Shown one piece after another: positions 30,682 through 40,244 of a stretch of 64,000 bases of DNA. The notes beneath the pieces were generated by a model that ran no database searches, was not told where the DNA came from, and saw nothing but the letters and a program-made list of their open reading frames with translations. The stretch's first letter is position 1; every line of letters begins with the position of its first letter. This stretch comes from Meiothermus sp. (lineage in GTDB: Bacteria; Deinococcota; Deinococci; Deinococcales; Thermaceae): positions 1-64,000 of the forward strand of contig NZ_BPIJ01000001.1 in the NCBI RefSeq assembly GCF_026004055.1, written 5' to 3'. Position numbers and translations under genes: made by a program.

Positions 30682-32709
30682 CTAGTCCAGCAACCCCGAG
30701 CGGGCTAACAGGGCCTTGGGGTCGGGGTCGCGGCCCAGGAAGCGGCGGAAGAGCTCGGCGGGCTCTGCGGCATTGCCCTTGCTCAGGATATGGGTAATGA
30801 AGTCCTCGCCGGTCTGGCGGTTGAAGATGCCCTCGGCCTTGAAGCGCGAGAAGGCATCGGCGTCGAGCACCTCCGACCATTTGTAGGAGTAGTAGCCTGC
30901 GGCATAGCCCACCGGATGGCCAAAAAGGTGGGCAAACCCGGCCACAAAAGCGTAGTCTTCGGGCAAGGGGGCCGGCATAAAAGGCTGCATCACCTGCCGG
31001 GCATACTGCATCACGTCGCCGTCGCTGGGGGTGTAGTGCACGTGCAGCGAGAGGTCGAGCATGCCAAAGGACAATTGCCGCATCCCCAGGTTGGCGGCCC
31101 AGTGATTGCGGGCCCGTAGCATCTTTTCGAAAAGTGCCTCTGGAATGGGCTCGCCGGTCTGGTAGTGGCGGGCAAACAGATCCAGGGCCTCGCGCTCCCA
31201 GCACCAGTTTTCCATAATCTGGCTGGGGAGCTCTACAAAGTCGCGGGCGACCTGGGTGCCTACCAGGCTCCGCGCCTCGACGCTCGAGAGGGCCAGGTGC
31301 AAGAGATGGCCGAACTCGTGGAAGACGGTCTCGACCTCGCGGTGGGTGAGGAGGGCGGGCTGGTCGCCTACTGGGGGGGTCAGGTTGCCGCACATCAAGC
31401 CCAGGTGGGGCTCGGTGGCCTCGCCCTGGCGCACCCCACGGATGAGGGAGTTCATCCAGGCCCCGCCGCGCTTGTTCTCGCGGGGGTGCCAGTCGGTGAA
31501 GAAGCGGCAGATGCGCTGTCCATTGCGGTAAATCTCGTAGGTCTTGACCTCGGGGTGCCAGGTGTCCACGCCCTTTACCTCGTGTACCTCCAGCCCAAAC
31601 ACCCGTCGCACAATCTCAAAAAGCCCCTCGAGCACCCTTGGCAGGGCAAAGTAGGGGCGCAGCTCTTCTTCATCGAAGTCGAAGAGCGCTTTGCGCTGTT
31701 TTTCGGCGTAGTAGGCGATGTCCCAGGGCTCCAGGGGCGGCGCCTGGGGGCCCTCGAGTACCCGCCGGAAGGCCTGCAAGGCTTCGATCTCCCGGCGGAA
31801 GTGGGGCTCGTAGGCGGCCCGCAAGTCCTGCTCGAAACGCAAGGCGGTCTCGGCTTTGCTGGCCATGCGGTTCTCCAGCACGTAGTCGGCAAAGTTGGCA
31901 TAGCCCAGCAGCGCGGCCTTTTCGCGGCGCAGGGCCAGAATTTCTTCAATCAGCGGGCGGTTGTCGCGGCCTGGCTCGGTGGCGCGGGTGTGGTAGGCCA
32001 GGTAGACCTGTTTTCGTATCTGGGCGTCGTCTAGGTAGGTTTGCAGGGCCAGGTAGCTGGGCTGTTGTAAGGTGAAGCGGTAGCCCTCCCGTCCTCTGGA
32101 AAGCGCACTTTGGCGGGCGGCCTCGAGGGCGCTTGGGGGCAGCCCGGCTACCTGGGTTTCGTCCAGGTAGAGCTCCCAGTCGGTGGTGGAGTCGGTGAGG
32201 TTTTGCTCGAACTGGGTGGTGATCTCCGAAAGGCGGGTGTTGAGGGCCTCGAGGCGGGCCTTTTTGTCGGGCGGGAGGTCGGCCCCCTGGCGACGGAACT
32301 CGTCTAAGCGCAGCTTGAGGAAACGGGCCCAGTCGGGGGAGAGCTGGGCGGCCTCGGGGGTGGCAGCAAAGTCCTTGAGCGCCTGATACAGCTCATCGGA
32401 AATCTGTACCTTGGTGCTGAAGGCGGTGATGGGGGGGATGATGGCGTTGTAGGCGGCCCGTAGCTCGGGGCTCGAGACCACGCTCTCGAGGTGGGCTACC
32501 AGGGTAAAGGCGTAGCTTAGCGCCTCGCCCAGCCGATCCAGAGGCCGCAGGGTGTTTTCCAGGGTGCGGGGGCCTTCGACCCGCAGGATGGCCTGAAGCT
32601 CTTCTTCCGCCTGGGCTAGCAGGGTTTGAATGGCCGGCTCGATGTGCTGAGGCTGGATAGCGCTAAACGGGATATCGTAGCGAATCTCCAGCAAGGGGTT
32701 CTCCGACAT
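30682..32709 (-). CDS. M3-family zinc oligopeptidase (oligopeptidase A-like)
   Basis: A 675-residue cytosolic metallopeptidase of family M3. The zinc motif HEFGH is in [15 protein letters not shown], with the third ligand Glu in [12 protein letters not shown]-terminal substrate residues ([20 protein letters not shown]) are intact. Length matches OpdA/PrlC and bacterial Dcp. It degrades short peptides left by other proteases. TATACT lies 8 nt before ATG 32709, so it is probably leaderless. Confidence 0.92.
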   Translation of the reverse strand: MSENPLLEIRYDIPFSAIQPQHIEPAIQTLLAQAEEELQAILRVEGPRTLENTLRPLDRLGEALSYAFTLVAHLESVVSSPELRAAYNAIIPPITAFSTKVQISDELYQALKDFAATPEAAQLSPDWARFLKLRLDEFRRQGADLPPDKKARLEALNTRLSEITTQFEQNLTDSTTDWELYLDETQVAGLPPSALEAARQSALSRGREGYRFTLQQPSYLALQTYLDDAQIRKQVYLAYHTRATEPGRDNRPLIEEILALRREKAALLGYANFADYVLENRMASKAETALRFEQDLRAAYEPHFRREIEALQAFRRVLEGPQAPPLEPWDIAYYAEKQRKALFDFDEEELRPYFALPRVLEGLFEIVRRVFGLEVHEVKGVDTWHPEVKTYEIYRNGQRICRFFTDWHPRENKRGGAWMNSLIRGVRQGEATEPHLGLMCGNLTPPVGDQPALLTHREVETVFHEFGHLLHLALSSVEARSLVGTQVARDFVELPSQIMENWCWEREALDLFARHYQTGEPIPEALFEKMLRARNHWAANLGMRQLSFGMLDLSLHVHYTPSDGDVMQYARQVMQPFMPAPLPEDYAFVAGFAHLFGHPVGYAAGYYSYKWSEVLDADAFSRFKAEGIFNRQTGEDFITHILSKGNAAEPAELFRRFLGRDPDPKALLARSGLLD

Positions 32710-32717
32710 AGCACCCC

Positions 32718-32723
32718 AGTATA
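32718..32723 (-). promoter_or_regulatory. -10 element, leaderless start of the M3 peptidase gene
   Basis: TATACT on the minus strand, 8 nt before ATG 32709. Confidence 0.5.
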
Positions 32724-32879
32724 AGCAGGACTGGGTGTAGAGAATGTGCACCTATTAAGTACTCCACGGGAAGCTTCACCTTTTGGGTGGGTTGGGGGCC
32801 TACCCAGTTTTCCCACCAGCGCGCGGATCCACGCTTCCCGTGGGGGCCCCAGATGAGAGAAAATCAAAATTGAGGACAC

Positions 32880-34016
32880 CTAGGTACAGGTTCGAACCGC
32901 CCGAATCACCGCCTCTATCTGAGCTTCTTCCAAGAAGGGGTGCATGGGCAGGCTCAGTACCTCGCGGGCCGCGGCCTCGGCAGCGGGAAGGGTGCCCTCG
33001 GGGGCTAGGTCGCGGTAGGCCGGTTGGAGGTGTGCCGGAAGGGGGTAGTGGACGCTGCTGCCGATGCCCTGTTCTTTGAGGTGGGCGGCCAGCCGGTCGC
33101 GCTCGGGGTGGCGGATGGTGTACTGGTGGTAGATGTGCAGCGCGTAGGGCATCTCGCAGGGAACCTGCACCTTGTCCCGAAGCCCCTGGTGGTAGATCTG
33201 GGCAATCTGTCGGCGGCGGGCGTTCCAGGTTTCCAGGTGGGGGAGCTTCACCCGCAGGATGGCCGCCTGCAGGGCGTCGAGCCTCGAGGTGTAGCCGGCG
33301 GGCCGTACATGGTGGTAACGCACTTTGGAACCATGAGCGGCCAGCAGGCGCGACTCTTCGGCCATGGCCTCGCTGTGGGTGGCAATAAAGCCCCCGTCGC
33401 CATAGGCCCCCAGGTTCTTGGTGGGGTAGAAGCTGAAGGCCCCGGCATCGCCCAGGGTGCCGGCCATGGGATGGGGGCAGTCGCAGGCCCGGCCTACCGG
33501 GTGCTGGCAGCCGGTAGCGCAGTAGCGGGCGCCAATGGCCTGCGCGGCATCTTCCAGCACCTTCAGGCCGTGTTGCTGCGCAAAGGCCCGAATCTCTTGC
33601 ATGGGCGCCACCTGTCCGTACAGGTGCACCGGCAAAACGGCCCGGGTGCGCGGGGTGAGGGCTGAAGCCAGCAGTGCGGGGTTTAGGTTGAAGTGCCGAG
33701 GGTCGATGTCCACCAGCACCGGCCGGGCCCCGGCGTGCAGGATGGCCTCGAGGGTGGCAATGAAGGTAAAGGGGGTAGTAATGACCTCATCCCCCGGCCC
33801 CATGCCCATGGCCCTAAGGGCAATGAAGAGCGCATCGGTGCCAGAGCCGCATGTCACCACATAGGGCACCTTCAGATAAGCTGCCAGCTCGCTTTCCAGG
33901 GCGGCCACCTCGGGGCCCCCCACAAACCCGCCCGATGCCAGCACCCGTTCCACAGCGGCATCAATTTCACTTTTGAGCTCGAGGTACTCTTGCTTCAGAT
34001 CCAATATCGGAATCAT
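32880..34016 (-). CDS. DegT/DnrJ/EryC1-family sugar aminotransferase with Cys-rich insert
   Basis: A 378-residue PLP enzyme that aminates keto-sugars on nucleotide carriers for surface glycans. Fold type I features: GSGTDALFIAL, TPFTFIATLEAI, DIDPRHFNL, HLYGQVAPM, LEDAAQAIGA, and PLP lysine Lys200 in FSFYPTKNLGAYGDGGF. Between LEDAAQAIGARY and GTLGDAGAF the family normally has a short linker. Here an insert of about 18 residues carries Cys166, Cys170, Cys178 and Cys180 plus two His, a possible metal site. It is 70 bp downstream of the Lpt-like genes, which fits an envelope glycan role. Confidence 0.88.
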   Translation of the reverse strand: MIPILDLKQEYLELKSEIDAAVERVLASGGFVGGPEVAALESELAAYLKVPYVVTCGSGTDALFIALRAMGMGPGDEVITTPFTFIATLEAILHAGARPVLVDIDPRHFNLNPALLASALTPRTRAVLPVHLYGQVAPMQEIRAFAQQHGLKVLEDAAQAIGARYCATGCQHPVGRACDCPHPMAGTLGDAGAFSFYPTKNLGAYGDGGFIATHSEAMAEESRLLAAHGSKVRYHHVRPAGYTSRLDALQAAILRVKLPHLETWNARRRQIAQIYHQGLRDKVQVPCEMPYALHIYHQYTIRHPERDRLAAHLKEQGIGSSVHYPLPAHLQPAYRDLAPEGTLPAAEAAAREVLSLPMHPFLEEAQIEAVIRAVRTCT

Positions 34017-34086
34017 TCAACACACCTGGCGTTTAGCTTAGTACATGGGAGGTCACTTATGCTGACAGTCTAGTAGCCAGCAGCTT

Positions 34087-35220
34087 TTAGCGATAGATGC
34101 CCTTCCCCAGCCAGAAGCCAACCACCAGGCCCAGCAGGTTGGCACCCCAGGCGGCCAGCTCGGGGGGCAGGGGGCTCGAGAGGGCCAGCACCTTGCCGGT
34201 GCTGAAAGCCACGTAGTAGGCAATGGTGAGCACCAGGGCCAGGGCCAGGGCCGTTCCGGGGCTGGTGGCCCGACGTACCGCAATGGGCAGGGCCAGGATG
34301 AGCACCATCAGGTTGCCCAGGGCCAGGGCAATGCCGGAGTGCCACTGGGCTGTGGCCTCGCGCCGTTCGCGCGGGGAAGTGCGGGGGTCTTGGAGCTTGC
34401 GCCACCACTCCGAGAGCGAGACCGGTACCTCGAAACCGCCCCCGGCGTACTGGGCTTCCAGGTCTTCGCGGCTTCGGGAAAGCCGTACCGAGAGCTCGGC
34501 CCCGGGCGGGCCGATGTTCTGGGCCCGGAAGACCTCTTGCAAACCGGTTTCGGCTTGCTCGAGGGTGGCAAACTCGGGAAGGGGCAGGCGGGCAAAGTCC
34601 AGGGTAAACACCTTGTAGTCCCGAAACACGATCTCCGAGCCCTGCAAGCGGGCGCTCTGGGCCAGAATCACGGTCATGGTGGGGCCCTGCCAGCGCTCGA
34701 GGCGCACCTGTTGCAGCCGGTCTTGGGCCGGGTCGAAGCCCTCATAGCGCAGGGTGTATTCACCCACCGAGAGTTCGCGCCCCACCAGGTTGAATTGAGG
34801 GGTGCGCTCGGGAATGAGCTCATTCCAGTACACCACCGCCGTGGCTCGGTTGGCCCAGGGCACCACCCACTCCGAGAGCACCAGCGAGAGCCCGCTTAGC
34901 AAGAGCCCTCCAACCAAGAAGAGCCGGGCGGTACGCAGCACCGAGATGCCGCCGGCTTGCATCACCAGAAGCTCGTTTTCCCGGGCCAGTCGCCCAAAGG
35001 CCAGCATCACCGCCAGCAGTCCGGCGATGGGCATGGCCTGCACCGCTGCATACGGTACCTGCAAAGCCAACCATTTGAGGATGCTGCCCAGCTCGGCGGT
35101 GCCCATCCACTGCGCCCTGGGCAGGATGTTGCTGAGCAGGCCGAAGCCCACATACAGCACCAGCCCGAACAAAAAAACCGGCACGGCTTCGCGCAGAATG
35201 TAACGATCCAGGTGGGTCAT
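34087..35220 (-). CDS. LptF/LptG-family permease
   Basis: A 377-residue member of the YjgP/YjgQ family. It has three N-terminal helices (VFLFGLVLYVGFGLLSNIL and others), a periplasmic domain of about 170 residues (LVGRELSVGEYTLRYEGFD, then EIVFRDYKVFTLDFARLPLP) and three C-terminal helices. LptF/G are the membrane subunits of the ABC exporter that pushes lipid onto the periplasmic Lpt bridge. Only one such permease is seen here and no lptB ATPase is adjacent. Its start overlaps the lptD-like gene by 4 nt (ATGA). Confidence 0.88.
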   Translation of the reverse strand: MTHLDRYILREAVPVFLFGLVLYVGFGLLSNILPRAQWMGTAELGSILKWLALQVPYAAVQAMPIAGLLAVMLAFGRLARENELLVMQAGGISVLRTARLFLVGGLLLSGLSLVLSEWVVPWANRATAVVYWNELIPERTPQFNLVGRELSVGEYTLRYEGFDPAQDRLQQVRLERWQGPTMTVILAQSARLQGSEIVFRDYKVFTLDFARLPLPEFATLEQAETGLQEVFRAQNIGPPGAELSVRLSRSREDLEAQYAGGGFEVPVSLSEWWRKLQDPRTSPRERREATAQWHSGIALALGNLMVLILALPIAVRRATSPGTALALALVLTIAYYVAFSTGKVLALSSPLPPELAAWGANLLGLVVGFWLGKGIYR

Positions 35221-36914
35221 CGAATTTCCAGTCCAAACGTGAGTTTGCCGTTGGCTACCTCGCCCGGATGCTGGGCGAGGCGGATCTCCTGGTAGCCCAG
35301 CCGCCAGATGAAGCAGCAGTCGGCGTAGCGCAGTTCCAAACCCCAGCGGCTTACGCCCTGGCGCAGGAAATCATACCCGAGGAAGGGGGTCAGGTTGAGG
35401 TCGTAGGTGCAGGAGAGCGGAACCGGCGTGAAGCCCACCACCAGTTCCCGGCGCTCCCAGTCGTCGCGCCCGTTGCTCAGGGTCTTGCCCACGCAGTTCC
35501 AGCAGGTGTGGAGCCGGGCCCAGACCTCGCCGTAGTCCTGCCTAAAGCCAATCCGCAGGCTGGCCTCGGTCTGGGTCTTGAGGAAATCGTGCTCGGCCTC
35601 GAGTCGCACGTTTTGGTACTGCAGGCTACCGGAGAGCTTCTGGGCAGCCTCACGGCGCTCGAGCCAGAAGCGCCCGGGGGTGGACTCGATGGCCCAGGTA
35701 TAGCCCACCCGCAGGGCAAACTCGCCCTCGTAGCGGCCTTCGGCCTGTCCGCCGTAGGCCAGGTACTGCTGGGGCTGGTCGTAGAAGCCCAGCACCCCGA
35801 AGGGCTCGAGGCGGAAGCGAAAGGGCCCCTCCTGCACTTCGAAGGCGTAGCGCAGTTCGGCTCCGGCAGCCAGTCCCTGCTCCTGGGTAGCAGGGGTGCC
35901 GTCGCGCCAGTCCTGCGCTACCCAGGCATAGGGGATGAGGGTAAAGCGCTCCAGGGCAAAGGCCTTTTTGAGTCCGAAGGCATAGCGGCCCAGCTCGCTG
36001 TCGTGCACGAAGAACAAGGGGCCATCCACCACCTCCCCCCGGCTGGCAAAGCCGCTGGGTTTGCTATCGAGTTGCAGGCTGGCCCGGCGGTTTTTTTCCT
36101 GGGCGGCCAAGCCCAGCCGCAGGATGGGGTCAGGGCTGCCCAGGCGCAGGCCCAGCAGGGTCAGCCGGGTGGAGAACTTGCCGGCAACACCGGCCGAATC
36201 GGGCAGGGGAAACTCGTTCAGGCCCACATTCAACCCCTGGTCGAAGTCGAAGCGAAGGGGCAGGGCGAGGGGGGCATCGCCGGCCCCGGCAGGGGCGAGG
36301 CCCAGGTTTTCACCCAGGGGTCGGTCGGGCTCGAGGCGCAGCTCACTAAAGCGGGCCAGGCCGAAGGCGTAGACCTCGAGCCGGCTCTCCTCCAGCACCA
36401 TCTCGCCGCTCTGGGTATCGAAGCGCAGGGTCTCCGACAAAAGCCGCAGGTCGTCGCCACAGCGGCAGGTGGTGGCCCGAATCCCGCGGGCCTGCAAGAC
36501 CTGGCCTTTAATGCGCCCCTCTTCGGCCCAGAAGCGGTAGCGAGCGGTTTCTACCTCGAATTGCTGGGCGGTCAGTTCGCCGCTGCCCTGGTCGTAGCGC
36601 AGGCTGGGGGCTTGCAGCAGCAAACCTTTGGTCTGCAAACACGCCCCGTCGCTGAAGATGGCCACCTCGGCGTCAAACTCAAGGTTTCCTCCCCCTGCGA
36701 GCCCCTCCGGGGTCTCGAGGGTATAGGGTTGTTCCGCACAGGGGACTGGGCTGGTCGGGGAGGCCCAGGCCAGGCCACCGAACAGGGCCAGGAGGAGAAG
36801 CAAAGGGCAGAAGGCGCAGGGGAGAGGGGGTTTCGCTGCCCCCTGGCTCCCTACCCCTGTGCCTATCGAGGGCTCGGAATCCGGCGCCCTGTAATCTGCT
36901 CTTCCCATCCACAC
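35217..36914 (-). CDS. lptD: LptD-like outer-membrane protein
   Basis: A 565-residue secreted protein. A signal peptide (LLLLLALFGGLAWA) is followed by an OstA/LptA-like jellyroll domain to about residue 170, then many amphipathic beta-strands ending with an aromatic-rich C-terminus (GKLTFGLEIR), as in a beta-barrel. The C-terminal Cys pair in YADCCFIWRLGY (Cys533, Cys534) and N-terminal Cys150/Cys152 (ATTCRCGDD) match the disulfide-forming cysteines of LptD. It is shorter than the roughly 780-residue E. coli protein, so its barrel is smaller. The start may be GTG 36914 or the ATG two codons later. It begins 3 bp after the lptA-like stop. Confidence 0.82.
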   Translation of the reverse strand: MWMGRADYRAPDSEPSIGTGVGSQGAAKPPLPCAFCPLLLLLALFGGLAWASPTSPVPCAEQPYTLETPEGLAGGGNLEFDAEVAIFSDGACLQTKGLLLQAPSLRYDQGSGELTAQQFEVETARYRFWAEEGRIKGQVLQARGIRATTCRCGDDLRLLSETLRFDTQSGEMVLEESRLEVYAFGLARFSELRLEPDRPLGENLGLAPAGAGDAPLALPLRFDFDQGLNVGLNEFPLPDSAGVAGKFSTRLTLLGLRLGSPDPILRLGLAAQEKNRRASLQLDSKPSGFASRGEVVDGPLFFVHDSELGRYAFGLKKAFALERFTLIPYAWVAQDWRDGTPATQEQGLAAGAELRYAFEVQEGPFRFRLEPFGVLGFYDQPQQYLAYGGQAEGRYEGEFALRVGYTWAIESTPGRFWLERREAAQKLSGSLQYQNVRLEAEHDFLKTQTEASLRIGFRQDYGEVWARLHTCWNCVGKTLSNGRDDWERRELVVGFTPVPLSCTYDLNLTPFLGYDFLRQGVSRWGLELRYADCCFIWRLGYQEIRLAQHPGEVANGKLTFGLEIR

Positions 36915-36917
36915 GCC

Positions 36918-37541
36918 CTACAGTTTATCGGCGTAGGGGCGCAGGCGGTTCAAGACCTCGGCCGGCACGCGGGTGTTGGCCCGCAGCTTGCCACTTTCAA
37001 AGGTGAGCAGCAGGGTGCTATCGGGGCGGTTGCCCCGCAGGGTGGTGGCACCGTCCCGATAGGTAAACACCCCCAGCACCAGGGCCTGGTCTTTAGCGGT
37101 GTCCACCACCAGGGTGCTGGCCTCGAGCACCGGATCGCTCGAGCGCACCTCGCCCTTGAGCACCAGCACATCTTCTTTAAGCAGCAAGCCCTGTTGGGCG
37201 GTGAGGGCCTTGAACTCTTTGGAGCTGAAGCGCACCCCGGTCATCCGCAGGGTGTCGGGCTTTTGCAGGTACTCGAGGCTTGCCGCGATAAACTCCCCCT
37301 CCTTGGCCCTTAGGGTAGCGCCCTGGGCTTTTATGAAGTCGCCATCGCGGTACTGGATATAGCGGGCCTCCAGCACCAGCCCGTTCTTGTTGTCGGTGAT
37401 GGTGCCGCCGGTGGGCAGGGTATAGATGCCGGTGCCCACATCGAGCTCGGAGTTGCCCCGGGGTTTGACCTCGAAGCCGGCAAACCTCGAGGCCAGCCCC
37501 ACCAGCGATAGAAGTGTAAGCAGAACCAACCAACGCTTCAT
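36918..37541 (-). CDS. LptA/LptC-like periplasmic protein
   Basis: A 207-residue protein with an N-terminal signal or anchor (WLVLLTLLSLVGLASRF). A repetitive beta-strand domain of the OstA type follows (LVLEARYIQYRDGDFIKAQ, then ATLRAKEGEFIAASLEYLQK, then LLLKEDVLVLKGEVRSSD). Such jellyroll proteins form the periplasmic slide for lipid in Lpt systems. Whether it acts as LptA or LptC cannot be told. It is the first gene of the lptA-lptD-lptF set. Repeat copy 3 starts 109 bp upstream and may separate it from, or supply, promoter elements. Confidence 0.75.
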   Translation of the reverse strand: MKRWLVLLTLLSLVGLASRFAGFEVKPRGNSELDVGTGIYTLPTGGTITDNKNGLVLEARYIQYRDGDFIKAQGATLRAKEGEFIAASLEYLQKPDTLRMTGVRFSSKEFKALTAQQGLLLKEDVLVLKGEVRSSDPVLEASTLVVDTAKDQALVLGVFTYRDGATTLRGNRPDSTLLLTFESGKLRANTRVPAEVLNRLRPYADKL

Positions 37542-37649
37542 GATTCCAATCCTAGAGCCTATGGCATGAACCGAATGAGCAAAACATCAACACAGCCACG
37601 AAGCCGATTTCTGATGCACAAAAGAAGCCTGGACACAAAGCCGAAAGCC

Positions 37650-38353
37650 TACAGCGCTCTTCACAGGCGTGGCCGCCCACGAAAACGAGAAGGGACAAGC
37701 AGACGTGCCTCACCGAGGTGAGGCACGCTTGTCTGCGTTGCGTCTGGGCCAGGTTAGCCACGTTGTGGCTATGGCATAAGCCATTCCCTGGCAGACGCAT
37801 GTTACGCACTGGGGCGTGGGCCACGGGTGCTTGGGTTTCGAGTTTCCCGGCGGCCACTGTTCTGTCCAGGACAAAAGATTCTTATACCAGATTCGGTTAG
37901 TTCGTCACCGAATGGTGACGAACTAACCCGACCGAAGGGAGTGCTCTAGGATTCAAAAAGATAGCCTCTTGGTTTTTGGTTTTGAAGAGTATCTTTTTGA
38001 ATCCGGTATTAGTGGTCTGGTAACAAAATACGCAGTATGGGGTTTAGCCTTCAGAACGCGCCGTGTCTCGTAAACCTGGGCCTTCGGTGCCTTGCCTGTA
38101 CGGTCATGCGAAAAGCACCCCACCCCGCTTCGCCCCTTCCCTCCCCTACTGCGTAGGGGAGGCCAGGTGGGGTGGCTGACCTGGCCCTTCACCCAGCGGA
38201 TTGGGGGCCTTGCCTGATACCCTCCCCCACCCTCCCTACGCGGTAGGGAGGGCGTTTTTAGGCCATCTCGGGGGCCGAAGTGGGATGGAATCTCTACATC
38301 GATGTATTCGGTGTGCGGTACATAACTTCGGAAATTTAGTTACCAGACCACTA
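37650..38353 (+). repeat. Composite modular repeat, copy 3 (A+ B- C-)
   Basis: The left end TACAGCGCTCTTCACAG is followed by cassette A in the same orientation as copies 1 and 2, but with hairpin loop CGAG instead of CTCG. Cassette B then runs from ATACCAGATTC to GAATCCGGTAT and is reversed relative to A. Cassette C runs from TAGTGGTCTGGTAACAAAAT to ATTTAGTTACCAGACCACTA and is also reversed. It lacks the roughly 60-bp extra segment of B found in copies 1 and 2. Its inverted partner is 44035-44774. Confidence 0.9.
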
Positions 38354-38389
38354 TTCCTGTATCGCCCCACATTGAAACCACATGTGATC

Positions 38390-38478
38390 GCGGTTCCCAC
38401 CAAAAGGGCCCACACGATGGCTCGTATTGTAGTCACTACAGCAAAAACTGCTGTAGGAACCATTCGTGGGAACTGCTC
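38390..38478. repeat. Palindromic intergenic repeat, copy 2
   Basis: Outer arms GCGGTTCCCACC and CGTGGGAACTGC, text GGGCCCACACGATGGCTCGTAT as in the copy at 3742, and an inner stem CTACAGCA-AAAAC-TGCTGTAG. The inner stem sequence differs from that at 3742 while the arms are conserved. It follows repeat copy 3 by 36 bp, downstream of phnE. Confidence 0.75.
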
Positions 38479-38612
38479 TGACATCGCACAAATTACCGCC
38501 CATAGCCATATACGGCCATAGACGGTGTCCCAGATGAGGGAAAATCAAAGGGAGGGCGTTCAGACCCAGGAAGGGCTTTACGGGCATTTCACAGCACAGC
38601 GGTTTTTTCCCT

Positions 38613-40244
38613 TCAAACCAGCCGGCTACGCAACCACGAAGAAGCAAAGTCGATGATATTCACCACAATCACAATCGCAATCACCCCCACGATCATCTGG
38701 TCGTACTGCCCCGAGGCCATCTTTTCGTTGATGAAGTAGCCGATGCCCCCGGCCCCTACCAGCCCCAGCACCAGCGAGGAGCGGAAGTTGATCTCGAAAT
38801 TGTAGACCGTATAGGACACAAACAGCGGCAAGACCTGGGGCAAAATGGCCCAGCGCACCACGTTCACCCCCGAAGCACCGGTGGACTCGAGGGCCTCAAC
38901 AGGCCCCTTGTCGGCGTTCTCGATGGCCTCCGAGTAGAGCTTGCCCAGCTCGGTGAGGGAGTGGATGGCGATGGCCATGACCCCCGCAAAAGGTCCCAAC
39001 CCCACTGCCGCCACCAGGATCAGGGCAATAATCAGGGTCGGAACCCCCCGCAGCACGTTTAAGAAGAGGCGGGTCAGATAGAACACCGAGCGCATTAGGG
39101 GTGTACCCGAGGTCACGTTGCGGGCAGCCAGAAACGAAAGGGGCATGGCAAAGATGGCGGCCAGGAAGGTGCCCACCAGGGCCATCTGCACCGTGACCGC
39201 AATCTGGCTCAAGACTTCCTGCAGGGGATAGCGCTCGGCACCTGGGTCGGCCAGCAAGGGCGGCCAGGCTTTGTCGGCAAACTGCTGCAAGAAGGGCCAG
39301 CCCACCACCAGCTTGTTCAGATCGAACTCGGTGGCATCAAAGGCCGGAATCAGAAAGCTCGCCACCAGGGCAATCAGGATGCCGGCACGGAAGTCGTCGG
39401 GCTCCTGCAAACTGGCGTTGCGCAGTTGCATGAGCCCGGCCCCCAACATCAAGCCTGCCAGGAAGAAGACTGCAAAGGCCCCGTACTGGGTGGTGGCCGG
39501 CTGTACCAGGCGGTAACCCTCGCTCGAGGCTTGCTGGGGAATGGCCCCTTGCAGGTCGGCCAGGCTCTGAATGGGCTTCAGCTCGTCCTGACCCAGTTCT
39601 TTGCGGATGGCGTTAAGCTCGGGCAACGCCCGGTTATAGGCCTCGGCAAATTCTTGCTGGGCAGTGGGGGGTGTGGGAAAGAGCAGCTTGTAATAGCCCA
39701 GGCTTTTGGGCAGGTAGGCCCCGCCCCCCTGGGGGGTGTGGAACCAAAAGAAGGCCAGCACCCCCGCCACAACCGCCCCTATCAGGATGGGGACACGCTG
39801 CCGAGGGCGGCTGAAGGATAAGAGCGCGATGGAGCCCGCCACCCCCAGGGCCAAGAGCAGCTCAATCAGGCCCTCGAGCGGATAGAGTTTGGCAATCTGT
39901 ACAGGCTGAAGGTACCACCCACCGGCGGCAACCAGGGTCGCGACACCACCCAGCACCCCGCCCAGCCCAGCCGCCTGCCCACCCCGACGGGCCAGCACCA
40001 GCGCGAGCAGCACCCCCAGCGGAATCAGCAGCAGCAAGGGTAAAACCGGCACCACCCCTAACAGGGTGGGGTCTATGGTATCGCGGCTCAAAAAGCCCCG
40101 GGCCCGGCTGAAGGGGAAGGCCGCAAAGACCACCAGCAAGGCCAGTCCAGCACCGATGATCCAGCGCCGCATGGAGCCTTTGGCCACGCCCGCCAGCACG
40201 GCCAGTACGCCACCCAAAAGCGTGTAGAGGAGCAGCTCGGTCAT
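38613..40244 (-). CDS. phnE: PhnE-type ABC transporter permease with large N-terminal membrane extension
   Basis: A 543-residue permease. The C-terminal roughly 220 residues are a normal PhnE-like transmembrane domain with the EAA-type loop (IAIHSLTELGKLYSEAIENADKGPVEALESTGAS). Ahead of it lie about 320 residues with around eight extra hydrophobic helices and a soluble segment (QEFAEAYNRALPELNAIRKE), not found in the usual 260-280-residue PhnE. The transporter imports phosphonate, phosphite or a related anion. It overlaps phnC by 4 nt (ATGA). No phosphonate lyase or phosphite dehydrogenase gene is in the cluster. Confidence 0.88.
   Translation of the reverse strand: MTELLLYTLLGGVLAVLAGVAKGSMRRWIIGAGLALLVVFAAFPFSRARGFLSRDTIDPTLLGVVPVLPLLLLIPLGVLLALVLARRGGQAAGLGGVLGGVATLVAAGGWYLQPVQIAKLYPLEGLIELLLALGVAGSIALLSFSRPRQRVPILIGAVVAGVLAFFWFHTPQGGGAYLPKSLGYYKLLFPTPPTAQQEFAEAYNRALPELNAIRKELGQDELKPIQSLADLQGAIPQQASSEGYRLVQPATTQYGAFAVFFLAGLMLGAGLMQLRNASLQEPDDFRAGILIALVASFLIPAFDATEFDLNKLVVGWPFLQQFADKAWPPLLADPGAERYPLQEVLSQIAVTVQMALVGTFLAAIFAMPLSFLAARNVTSGTPLMRSVFYLTRLFLNVLRGVPTLIIALILVAAVGLGPFAGVMAIAIHSLTELGKLYSEAIENADKGPVEALESTGASGVNVVRWAILPQVLPLFVSYTVYNFEINFRSSLVLGLVGAGGIGYFINEKMASGQYDQMIVGVIAIVIVVNIIDFASSWLRSRLV

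Noticed and set aside
35268-37313. 681-codon plus-strand ORF opposite lptD and lptA
   Set aside because: High-GC antisense shadow of clear Lpt genes; Gly/Gln/Ala-rich text without domain, signal or ribosome site.
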